The notes under the pieces were generated by a model. The model worked only from the letters and a program-made list of their open reading frames with translations, had not been told where the DNA came from and did no database searches. Shown here piece after piece: positions 37,811 through 45,777 of a stretch of DNA of 45,798 bases. The stretch's first letter is position 1, and the number at the start of each line of letters is the position of its first letter. The stretch is from Aeromonas schubertii (GTDB taxonomy: Bacteria > Pseudomonadota > Gammaproteobacteria > Enterobacterales > Aeromonadaceae). The stretch covers positions 1-45,798 of the forward strand of contig NZ_CDDB01000048.1 in assembly GCF_000820105.1 (NCBI RefSeq). The letters are read 5' to 3'. The position numbers were made by a program, and so were the translations under genes.

Positions 37811-39304
37811 ATGTACTTCCCCAGGCTCTACCCGGACGAACTGCTCTACAGCGCCATCGCACGCTGCCGGGTGCACCTGGGAATAGGTAGCCACAAGGGC
37901 CTTTTAGCCATGCTGTTTGGCGACACCAGGGTGGCTGCGGTCACCGACCTGCCCAGCCACCTGCAAAGCCTGGCAGGCAACACCGGCTTGGATCCGGAAA
38001 CACTGGTGGCCAACCACACCCTCTTCCCCCTCTACGCGCCATTCATCCCCAAGCAGCGCCGTTTCAAGCTTCATCAATCCATGCTTGCCCCGGACCAACC
38101 CGGCTCCATAGGTTTGGCGGGCGCGTCGACAGCCCTTGTCAAATGGCCGGAATGGTTGCGCTACTGCCCGCTCTGCTTCGAGGAGATGGTGGCGAACCTC
38201 GGCGAGCCCTATTGGCGGCGCTGCTGGCAGGTGCAGGGCGTGGACGCTTGTCTCGAGCACGGCTGTCTACTTCTCGATTCCCCCATCCCGTTTCGGCGGA
38301 CGCACAGGCATGAGTTCCACGCTGCCACCCTGCTCCCCGGCGGCAGAGCTATCCCTGCCGAAGCCGCATTGACAAGGCTCGCCACCGCCCTGACGCAGCT
38401 CCTGGCGTACCGGGGCGGGAGATCCCCAGGATTTGCGGGCTGGAGCAACTTCTACCAGCGGCTGGCCACGGACTGCGGCGCCCGGCGGGGTAGACAAGTC
38501 AGGACCGATGCTATCTGGCGGATGATCCAGGACACCCATTCTAGGGACTGGATCATTGCCAACGGCCTTTGGGCCGCCGAACCGCCGCCCTGGCTACTGG
38601 CCCTGTTCAGGAAACACCGCAAGGCCTTCGGCTGCCTTCAGCACCTGATCGTCTGGACCAGCTTACGCCCGGGACATGATGTCGGCGGGATCATAGAGGA
38701 GGCGTGGACATGCCGCCTAAGCAGGCATCAGGCTGACCAGCCAGAGTTCTTGCTCTCGGCAGAACCTGAACAACGGCAGTGCTATCGCGCTATCTGGACT
38801 GCCGCTCTTGCTGCACATGGTGGTCCTAAAGCTGCAAGGAAATGTGAAGGTCAGGCGGTTTACGCCTGGCTGTATCGGCATGACAGGGGATGGCTGCTCG
38901 CAACCAACCGGAGCAGGACATCCCGGAAAGGCAACCACGATCATACCGACTGGAGGCGCCGTGATAGAGATCTGGTGCGCCGGTTGATAAGGATCGAGCT
39001 GGACTCTGCCGAGAAGATCGGCCTGCCGCGCCGAAGCCGCAATTGGTTCCTGCACCAACTGCATCATCATGCCTCGGTTGAGCGTCATCTAGCTCAACTT
39101 CCCCTCTGCCACGCCTTTCTGGAACGCTATGCCGAGTCAGTGGGTGAATACCAGATCCGCCGCCTGACCCGGGCGGCGCTGGAAGACGCCGCGGCCGGAA
39201 GGTGTTCCAAGCGTTGGCAGTTGGAGAGACGCTGCGGGCTGATCAAGGGAAGGACAGCCCCTCTGGCGGCCGCATTTATCGCGTACATGGGAGAGTGGGA
39301 TTGA
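37811..39304 (+). CDS. tnsD: Tn7-like target-site selector TnsD (TniQ family)
   Basis: TnsD recognises the 3' end of glmS and recruits TnsC there. The protein is 497 residues (Tn7 508). The TniQ domain starts at once (MYFPRLYPDELLYSAIAR). A CCCH zinc finger is formed by C119 and C122 (YCPLC) with C147 and H150 (CLEHGC), equivalent to the Tn7 zinc finger. The long C-terminal region, rich in aromatic and basic residues, should contact glmS DNA. One base separates it from tnsC. The element's location at attTn7 is direct evidence that this protein works or recently worked. Confidence 0.96.
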   Translation: MYFPRLYPDELLYSAIARCRVHLGIGSHKGLLAMLFGDTRVAAVTDLPSHLQSLAGNTGLDPETLVANHTLFPLYAPFIPKQRRFKLHQSMLAPDQPGSIGLAGASTALVKWPEWLRYCPLCFEEMVANLGEPYWRRCWQVQGVDACLEHGCLLLDSPIPFRRTHRHEFHAATLLPGGRAIPAEAALTRLATALTQLLAYRGGRSPGFAGWSNFYQRLATDCGARRGRQVRTDAIWRMIQDTHSRDWIIANGLWAAEPPPWLLALFRKHRKAFGCLQHLIVWTSLRPGHDVGGIIEEAWTCRLSRHQADQPEFLLSAEPEQRQCYRAIWTAALAAHGGPKAARKCEGQAVYAWLYRHDRGWLLATNRSRTSRKGNHDHTDWRRRDRDLVRRLIRIELDSAEKIGLPRRSRNWFLHQLHHHASVERHLAQLPLCHAFLERYAESVGEYQIRRLTRAALEDAAAGRCSKRWQLERRCGLIKGRTAPLAAAFIAYMGEWD

Positions 39305-40911
39305 GCCGTGTGCTATTTCGTCAGATACCCAAGGGAGCCAGGCTGCTGGCAATGGGAAACTTCTTCAAAGAAAGCGACCCAGACGCCCAGTGGCGGCTGG
39401 CGGCTTTCCTCAACCTGGGCAGTGATATGCTGCCGCGCCGATTCGGCCTAGAGATGCTATGCGTGATGGGGCTTGGCCGTGAGTTCATCGCGGAAGATAA
39501 GACCCCCTACATATCGCACGGTTTCCTTAAAAGACTGGTGTTGCCGCCAGTGGATACATGGCGGGAAAGCACCTTGGGCGAATGCCCCCGCCTGTCCAGA
39601 AGGCTTGCCCGCAATCCTGAGGTGGCCAGCCAACGCTGCTTCGTATTCGAGGCGAATGGCCTGATCGTCTGGCTCCCCAAGTTCGAACTGGCACGCAAGC
39701 TTTTCTTCCATGCTGGCTTTCTGGTGCGCTCGGCCTTCGAGCCCAACGGCCTGGACATGGTCTTCTCGGTGCAGAAGGAAGAAGAGACCATCCACATCCG
39801 AACGCCGGCGAAGACCGGGGCCCCCAGCCAGCTGCTTAAGATCAAGGGGTACCGGGACCACTTCAGCTGGCTGCTGCTGGACCCGGACGTGCGAAGTTCC
39901 TTCGAATCTATCTGGCGAAGCCTCAACGAGGAGCAGGACACTGGGGGGACGAGGTATGCCAGATGGCGGTTCAATTTCATCCCGCCGAGCTGCCTATCCG
40001 GCGTCACCATGGAGGCCCAGGGCCCCCTGGACCAGGACAGGAGGGAGTTGTTGGTATGGGAGATCAGGGGGCTGCTGGGGCTCAGGTTCGACTGCCGGGA
40101 CGAGATCCACTTCCACCATCCTTCGCTCCGCCTGTCCGTAAAGGGGGAAGGCGGCGGCCGGATGCCTCCGGCCCCGGGGACCGAGGAAATCGAGGTGGAT
40201 GAGGAAGAAGAGCCTGATGATGGTAGGGGGCGGCAGTTGCTCGAATTGCCCATAGAAGGCATAGCCTTCGACGAACATCCGGCGACACGGATCGCCTACC
40301 AAGGCCAGCGAGCTACCGGCCAAGGTAAGAGGGTGGATGACGACACGGTTCCCGGCGGGGAGGCGAGAATTCTGGGTTTGGCTGACGACGTCACGGGAGG
40401 CACAGTGGTACCTGGGGAGTTCCAGCAGTTGGATGTACCGAAAGACACAGGTCAGTTTCCCAACCGCTTCGTGATGCTCAGGGATATTATCCGGCAGATA
40501 GCCGAGGAGCCCGGCATCGAGCTGCTGGAGTTGGAGGTGAAGCCCCTGCCCCAGGTGCCGCGCTGCAGCTACCATATGATGGACGAAAATACGCTCCGTT
40601 GTTACTTGATGGCGAGGTTCAGGCTGGAAGATGGATGGGAGCGGTACTTGTTGGAAGTTGATACTTCCGATAACAAGAAGCGACTGTCCACCCGAATCGT
40701 GATCTTCCGAGCAGAAGCAAACGCTAGAGATTGTATCGATAGAATACTTAAAGATATGGTTAAGTTCTCTCTGAGATGGCCAACACTCATGGAAAAGGTC
40801 TGCAAGTCTTTTCATTCGATTCATCACCCAAAAGAAAATTCGACGGATCAACTTCAGGTAAGAGTTGATGCTTGGGTGCTGCGGTTGAAGGAGGGAGTGA
40901 AAGCGTTATAG
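39301..40911 (+). CDS. tnsE: Tn7-like alternative target selector TnsE
   Basis: In Tn7, TnsE binds the sliding clamp and 3'-recessed DNA and directs insertion into lagging-strand DNA during conjugation. The protein is 536 residues from TTG 39301 (Tn7 538); this start overlaps the tnsD stop as TTGA. GTG 39310 is an alternative, and earlier in-frame starts lie inside tnsD. Similarity to Tn7 TnsE is moderate but collinear: the N-terminal WRLAAFLN region, FEANGLIVWLPKFELARKLFF, RYARWRFNFIPPS, and the C-terminal EVDTSDNKKRLSTR with FSLRWP. A poorly conserved acidic linker (EVDEEEEPDDGRG) lies near residues 300-312. The last 300 bases look richer in A/T than the rest of the gene. Confidence 0.9.
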   Translation: MSRVLFRQIPKGARLLAMGNFFKESDPDAQWRLAAFLNLGSDMLPRRFGLEMLCVMGLGREFIAEDKTPYISHGFLKRLVLPPVDTWRESTLGECPRLSRRLARNPEVASQRCFVFEANGLIVWLPKFELARKLFFHAGFLVRSAFEPNGLDMVFSVQKEEETIHIRTPAKTGAPSQLLKIKGYRDHFSWLLLDPDVRSSFESIWRSLNEEQDTGGTRYARWRFNFIPPSCLSGVTMEAQGPLDQDRRELLVWEIRGLLGLRFDCRDEIHFHHPSLRLSVKGEGGGRMPPAPGTEEIEVDEEEEPDDGRGRQLLELPIEGIAFDEHPATRIAYQGQRATGQGKRVDDDTVPGGEARILGLADDVTGGTVVPGEFQQLDVPKDTGQFPNRFVMLRDIIRQIAEEPGIELLELEVKPLPQVPRCSYHMMDENTLRCYLMARFRLEDGWERYLLEVDTSDNKKRLSTRIVIFRAEANARDCIDRILKDMVKFSLRWPTLMEKVCKSFHSIHHPKENSTDQLQVRVDAWVLRLKEGVKAL

Positions 40912-41052
40912 GTGATGATGAGTCATGGCGGCAATATAAACAGAGTCTTTTGACTACCACATCTTTAGATGGCCTCAACCCTCGGCATGAATACACCGCT
41001 TATTTTCGATTAAAAATCAAACATATCCAGATAAGTCGAGATCTGGCAAAGG
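40912..41052 (+). other. tnsE-cargo junction, AT-rich, possible gene remnant
   Basis: The 141 bp between tnsE and the kinase gene are clearly richer in A/T than the tns operon. A frame open across 40872-41069 reads GLNPRHEYTAYFRLKIKHIQ in its middle, which has protein-like composition but no start signal, and it begins inside tnsE in another frame. It may be the tail of a deleted cargo gene or chance. A promoter for the kinase gene should lie here; I found no convincing hexamer pair. Confidence 0.3.
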
Positions 41053-43416
41053 ATGATGAATTTGTCTGAAAAACAAAACCTACACTTCGATGTCAGTACT
41101 GGCCTAAAACGTGTGTTGGGTCGGGAGCTCATTACTGATGACGAAGTCGCGATATTCGAACTCGTCAAAAATTCATTCGATGCAGGTGCAGACAGCGTGC
41201 AACTGTACTTGGGCGATGAAGCTATTGTCATCGCCGACAACGGTTCCGGCATGTCTTATGAGGATCTTACAGGCAAGTGGCTGTTTGTTGCCTACTCGTC
41301 AAAGCGTAGCGATCGGCCTGCTGATGACTTCCGCAATATTGCAGCCGAGCGTAGGCACTATGCCGGCAGCAAAGGCATTGGTCGTTTTTCGTCTGATCGC
41401 CTGGGTGAGGAGGTTGTCATACAAAGCCGCCCTCGGGGCGAAACCAATGCGGTCCATCGGCTGACTGTCGATTGGGAGCTGTTCGAAAAGGATGCCCAGG
41501 AGCATTTCGAGAAAGTTCCCGTTAGATACGTCAAGCAGGGCGCTTTTGAGCTGCCGACCGAGCTGGATGAGTTCAAGTCAACCCTCAAACATGGCACTGT
41601 GGTCACTATCCAGCGGCTGAGACTGCCTTGGTCGCGACAGCGCATCTTGGACCTAAAGGCGTCGCTGGCAAAACTTATCAACCCCTTTGGCGAAGAGACT
41701 GACGGCTTCGGCATTTATATCACTGCGCCTGCCGAGAAGGCAGAGGACGAGCGATTTATTGCCTCTCAAGTAAAGGAGGGAAAAGAGGTTCTGCCCAAAG
41801 ATCTGGTCAATGGCCAGATTGGTAATTTCATCTTTGCCACATTGCAGGACAAGACGACATTTATTCGGGTAACTATCGATGGTGATGAGTTGCACACGGC
41901 ACTTACGGATCGTGGCGAGGTCATCTACCGAATTGTCGAGCCAAATCCATATCAGCATCTCTCGACGGCGGGTTTCAGGTGCGATATCTACTACCTCAAC
42001 CAGTCTGCAAAGGTTACGTTCACTCGACGTGTCGGCTTGCCGTCAGTTCAGTTTGGATCGGTTTTTCTCTTTAGGAACGATTTTCGCGTCTATCCGATCG
42101 GCGAAGACGGAGATGATTGGTTTGGCTTCAATCGTCGCAAGCAGCAAGGTTATGCACGCTTTTTGGGCTCACGCGAAATCATTGGACGCGTCGACGTTTC
42201 CGGGGCCGATGAAGACTTCCAAGAAGCCTCCAGTCGCAACCAAGGTCTGATCGATACTCCTGCTGTCGAACAGCTCCGCAAGGCGGTCATGGAGCACTGC
42301 CTGAAACGTCTGGAGAAGTATGTGGTTCCGGTATCTTGGGTCGACAAACCGGATGCCGAGACCGACGACCTGTCTAGATTGCTGACAGATCCTGGACGCG
42401 CACGTGTAACAGCAGCCGTTGCCAATCTCGTTGACAACGAGAAGGTGCAGCTCATTGAGTACAGCAAGCGGCTTATCGACTTGATTAACGAACGCTCCAG
42501 CGATTTCGAGACATCGCTGGTCAGTCTGCGTTCTATTGCCGAAAAAACGGACGATAAGGGGATGCTTGCGCGGCTCGACGCAGCCGAGCGCCGCTTCGAT
42601 GATTTGAAAAGGTCTGAGGCCGACGCACGCAGAGTAGCCGATCAGGCGCTGGAGGCTGCTGCGGCCGCAAACCGCCGCGCAGATACCGCTGAGGCGGAGG
42701 TAGAGACGGAGCAGCGGCGTGCGCATTTTCTGGAGTCGTTTGTCAGCGTAGATTCCGCCACAATACTAAATCTTCATCATCAGGTGACTATATATGCCGT
42801 AGACATCGCTCAGCAAATTGAGAATTTCTTAACTGAGACTGCTGGGGAGGTATCAATTCCCCGCGACACAGTTCTTAAGACGCTGGAGCAGATGGCCTTC
42901 CTCAATCGGAAAGTCATGTCAGTAACGAAGTTTGCTGCAAAAGCGAAATTCAAGCTTGATTCCGAAAAAATAGAGACCGATCTTGCTGCTTTTATCTATG
43001 ACTACATCGAGCAAATTGCTCGTACCACCGGCAGTGCTCGGTTGCAGATTGCAGCCGAAAATACTCACCCTGGTATGAAACTACGCTTCAATCCAATCGA
43101 TGCCGCGATTGTTGTTGACAACTTAGTTAGTAATGCACGAAAGGCTAAGGCGTCTCGTATTAACTTCATTCTCACGCAAGAGAATAAGAGCGGCCTTACT
43201 ATTCATGTGAGTGACAATGGGCGAGGTCTTGCTCCAGGCACTAATGGTTCGCGCATTTTTGAAATGGGTTACACGACAACGATGGGCTCAGGCCTCGGTC
43301 TCTACCATGTCCGGCAAGCTCTTGGCGAAATGGGGGGCAGTATCGAACTCGATGATGAAATAGAAAAAGGGCTGGGTCTCGTCATTAAGATCGCAGCAAA
43401 GGGGAGAAAGGTGTGA
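41053..43416 (+). CDS. Dual-GHKL ATPase: MORC-like module fused to a histidine-kinase module
   Basis: The protein is 787 residues. Residues about 10-220 form a GHKL ATPase of the MORC/HATPase_c_3 kind: N-box E36/N40 (FELVKNSFDAGA), G1 ADNGSGM at 61-67, and GSKGIGRFS at 105-113. A middle region ends with NDFRVYPIGEDGDDWFGFNRRKQQG (342-366), as in paraMORC proteins linked to restriction systems. A coiled coil covers about 465-560. A kinase module follows: possible phospho-acceptor H575 or H576 (NLHHQV), N694 (LVSNA), G1 DNGRG at 721-725, F-box IFEMGYTTT and G2 GSGLGL at 745-750. There are no membrane helices. ATG 41056 has better spacing to AAAGG than 41053. The partner receiver gene overlaps by four bases. 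The role is inferred: an intracellular DNA-sensing kinase. Confidence 0.85.
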   Translation: MMNLSEKQNLHFDVSTGLKRVLGRELITDDEVAIFELVKNSFDAGADSVQLYLGDEAIVIADNGSGMSYEDLTGKWLFVAYSSKRSDRPADDFRNIAAERRHYAGSKGIGRFSSDRLGEEVVIQSRPRGETNAVHRLTVDWELFEKDAQEHFEKVPVRYVKQGAFELPTELDEFKSTLKHGTVVTIQRLRLPWSRQRILDLKASLAKLINPFGEETDGFGIYITAPAEKAEDERFIASQVKEGKEVLPKDLVNGQIGNFIFATLQDKTTFIRVTIDGDELHTALTDRGEVIYRIVEPNPYQHLSTAGFRCDIYYLNQSAKVTFTRRVGLPSVQFGSVFLFRNDFRVYPIGEDGDDWFGFNRRKQQGYARFLGSREIIGRVDVSGADEDFQEASSRNQGLIDTPAVEQLRKAVMEHCLKRLEKYVVPVSWVDKPDAETDDLSRLLTDPGRARVTAAVANLVDNEKVQLIEYSKRLIDLINERSSDFETSLVSLRSIAEKTDDKGMLARLDAAERRFDDLKRSEADARRVADQALEAAAAANRRADTAEAEVETEQRRAHFLESFVSVDSATILNLHHQVTIYAVDIAQQIENFLTETAGEVSIPRDTVLKTLEQMAFLNRKVMSVTKFAAKAKFKLDSEKIETDLAAFIYDYIEQIARTTGSARLQIAAENTHPGMKLRFNPIDAAIVVDNLVSNARKAKASRINFILTQENKSGLTIHVSDNGRGLAPGTNGSRIFEMGYTTTMGSGLGLYHVRQALGEMGGSIELDDEIEKGLGLVIKIAAKGRKV

Positions 43417-44336
43417 GACTCGATTTTAACGTGCTGTGGGTGGATGACCAGCCTGCTAGTGTGGCCCATCAGATCAAGAGCATCGCGTTGCAGATGGCTA
43501 ACGAGGGATTTGAGTTCAAGCCTCGTCAGTGCACGACGCTCGCTCAAATGGAAGAGGTCATTTCTGAAGACGTATTCACGGATGAGGTTGATCTGATCCT
43601 GGTGGATTGGGATCTAGGCAACAACGAACACGGCGAAGATGCAATCGAGCGTATTCGCCAGATCGTTCAGTACAAAGACGTGGTCTTCTATTCTGGGCAG
43701 GCTGCGGTCGTAGAGTTACGACAAAAGGCCTACGAAAAGCAACTAGAGGGTGTCTACTGTGCCGGTCGAGCAGACCTTGTCGACGAAGTGATAGGCGTTT
43801 TTGAGTCACTGATCAAGAAGGTCCTCGACCTCGATCATACTCGTGGCATAGTTATGGGAGCCACGAGTGACATCGACCATATGGTCAACACATGCCTGAC
43901 TTTGGCGCACAACAAGCTCAATGACATGGGCAAGGCCAAATTCATTGAGGAAGCGATGAGGCGTGTGATGGAACAAGTCGAGAATATCGCGAGGCAAGGC
44001 GAGAAGTTAAAAGTCGCACCTAGTGTTGAAGCTCTATTTAATACTCATATGCTTTTTACATCGGACCATCGCCTTCGCATGTTGGCGAGTATTCTGGGTA
44101 TGGACGAATTCGAGGCGCATGCGACTGGTATAGCGACTGTTAAAGCGTATCGCGAGGGTGTTGTTCGTGAGCGCAATACCCTCGGACATGCAGTTATGGT
44201 TCCCCAGGGCAAGCCCAACTCCGTCATTGATGATGCAGGCAAAGTCGTCGACATGGTGCAGATGCGAGAGCTTCGCAAATTGATTCTGAACCTACGTGCT
44301 GACTTCCGCGCCTTGCTGGACTCCATGCAGACCTGA
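43413..44336 (+). CDS. Receiver-domain protein with a HEPN-like C-terminal domain
   Basis: The protein is 307 residues, starting at GTG 43413 inside a GTGA overlap, with GGGGAGAAAG upstream. Residues 1-130 form a receiver domain: acidic pair D11-D12 (VLWVDDQP), phospho-acceptor D65 (LILVDWDLG) and switch S94 (VFYSGQ). The usual K-P after the fifth strand is replaced by R119-A120. Residues 140-307 look all-helical and are not a DNA-binding output domain. They contain R254-N255-x3-H259 (RERNTLGH), the R-x4-H arrangement of HEPN ribonucleases, followed by another helix. The receiver assignment is firm; the HEPN call is my inference from one motif. Overlap with the kinase gene suggests a phosphotransfer pair. 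Its last 45 bp overlap the convergent methyltransferase gene. Confidence 0.8.
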   Translation: MRLDFNVLWVDDQPASVAHQIKSIALQMANEGFEFKPRQCTTLAQMEEVISEDVFTDEVDLILVDWDLGNNEHGEDAIERIRQIVQYKDVVFYSGQAAVVELRQKAYEKQLEGVYCAGRADLVDEVIGVFESLIKKVLDLDHTRGIVMGATSDIDHMVNTCLTLAHNKLNDMGKAKFIEEAMRRVMEQVENIARQGEKLKVAPSVEALFNTHMLFTSDHRLRMLASILGMDEFEAHATGIATVKAYREGVVRERNTLGHAVMVPQGKPNSVIDDAGKVVDMVQMRELRKLILNLRADFRALLDSMQT

Positions 44337-45593
44337 GTCGACCTGATGCTCATCTATCCTCGGATTCGCTGATTGACGACTGAACAGTTCCACTAATGTT
44401 TCTCCAATCGCTCTTGCGGCGAGTGGTGGTACAGCATTGGCCACCTGTGTGAAACGAGGCACTTCTTGTTTCCTCCGGTGGCCGCCTGATGTGTACTTGC
44501 CTTGAAATGAGTACCAGTCGGGGAAGCTTTGTAGCCGCGCGTTCTCCCGAACGGTCAGAGTGCGCGGCTCGGAATAATGCAGTAAATCATCAGGCATGCT
44601 TGTTATAGTCGGCGATGGGCGATCTGGATCAAGTACACGCAAAGCCATTTTCTTCAGACCAAATCTCTCACGCATTTCGGCCCCGACGCTTTTATTTAAA
44701 CGCCCCTCAGCATGGCTAAGCTCAATGAGCTGTTTGAAGCGATCAACAATATCCTCGCGATGTCGAGCTAGACGCAAATCAGTGGGGATTATGCCCCCTG
44801 TATTCATTAATTTTTGGTAGTGGGTAAGAGGTCCCAGATAACATGTTTCTTCAAAGCCATTGCTCTCCAATGATTGTCGTTTTCCGTTTCGCGCAACTTC
44901 GAGATCAGAAATAGCGGCAGATGAAGAAACTGGAGCCGTCAAGCGAAGTGAGCGTAAAAATGAGGGAAGGCGGTTTTGAAGGTGCAAGAATGGATTTGGT
45001 ACATTCAGCTCAGTGCGGAAAGCAAGGATAAAGTAGCGTGTGCGCGCCTGTGGCACGCCAAAGATTGAGAGATCAAGTAGCTCTTCATAAACCATATAGC
45101 CATCAGACAGCCGATTCTTGAGGAGTTGGGAAAAATTCTTGATCTCGTCACCTGCACTGAAATCGATAGTAAATCCACGCACATTCTCGATCAATACGGC
45201 CTTAGGCTTGAGTATATCGACCAACTTCAAATATGAATCAAATAACTGGTTACGCGGATCATCATGTTGCCGACGTCCTGCAGCAGAGAAACCCTGGCAT
45301 GGAGGACCGCCAACTAATACATCAATGCTTCCCGAGATTTTCTCGAGTTGTTCTCGGTAATCACTAAGAATTTCATTAACACCAATGGGCTCCGTAGGGA
45401 GCCAGCTTGGCCAAGTGTAACTATGGGGCGTTTCCTCAGCTAACAGATTCTTTTTTAGCGTGGCGAAAGCAAAGGCGTCACGTTCAATGGCAAAGTGGCC
45501 AACTAGCCCTGCCTGCATCAAACCGAGAGAAAGACCGCCACAACCTGCGAAAGCGTCGATGAATGTCAATGGTTTAGTGGAGGTTCTTGGCAT
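44292..45593 (-). CDS. C5-cytosine DNA methyltransferase
   Basis: The enzyme transfers a methyl group from S-adenosylmethionine to cytosine C5 in a specific DNA sequence. The protein is 433 residues and complete. Motif I is FIDAFAGCGGLSLG (11-24), motif IV GGPPCQGFSAAG with nucleophile C99, motif VI ENVRG (136-140), motif VIII QARTRYF (182-188), and motif X QVANAVPPLAARA near 383-395. The variable target-recognition region lies at about 200-340, so the target sequence cannot be read. ATG 45593 has only a weak ribosome site. No cognate endonuclease is visible in the window. It converges with, and overlaps by 45 bp, the receiver gene. It may be an orphan methylase or the self-marking part of the cluster. 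Confidence 0.94.
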   Translation of the reverse strand: MPRTSTKPLTFIDAFAGCGGLSLGLMQAGLVGHFAIERDAFAFATLKKNLLAEETPHSYTWPSWLPTEPIGVNEILSDYREQLEKISGSIDVLVGGPPCQGFSAAGRRQHDDPRNQLFDSYLKLVDILKPKAVLIENVRGFTIDFSAGDEIKNFSQLLKNRLSDGYMVYEELLDLSIFGVPQARTRYFILAFRTELNVPNPFLHLQNRLPSFLRSLRLTAPVSSSAAISDLEVARNGKRQSLESNGFEETCYLGPLTHYQKLMNTGGIIPTDLRLARHREDIVDRFKQLIELSHAEGRLNKSVGAEMRERFGLKKMALRVLDPDRPSPTITSMPDDLLHYSEPRTLTVRENARLQSFPDWYSFQGKYTSGGHRRKQEVPRFTQVANAVPPLAARAIGETLVELFSRQSANPRIDEHQVDSGLHGVQQGAEVST

Positions 45594-45777
45594 AGTGTTT
45601 GTTTCTTTGGTATTTCAGTTAGGTAGGTGACAGACCAATTATGCCCGGCCCGACATCATATAGCCAGGCACCTTTGCAACTATCACATTTTGTAGGGTTG
45701 AAACGGTTCTTTGCTCACAAATCCAGTCATGATTTTGAGGAGGTCGGATCACGTGTTGCTCTGTCGCTCAGGATTAG
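45594..45777. other. Region between the methyltransferase gene and the IS end
   Basis: These 184 bp hold no reading frame of note. They presumably contain the methyltransferase promoter (minus strand), which I could not identify, and end in TTAG (45774-45777), the target sequence expected next to an IS5-family element. Confidence 0.4.
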
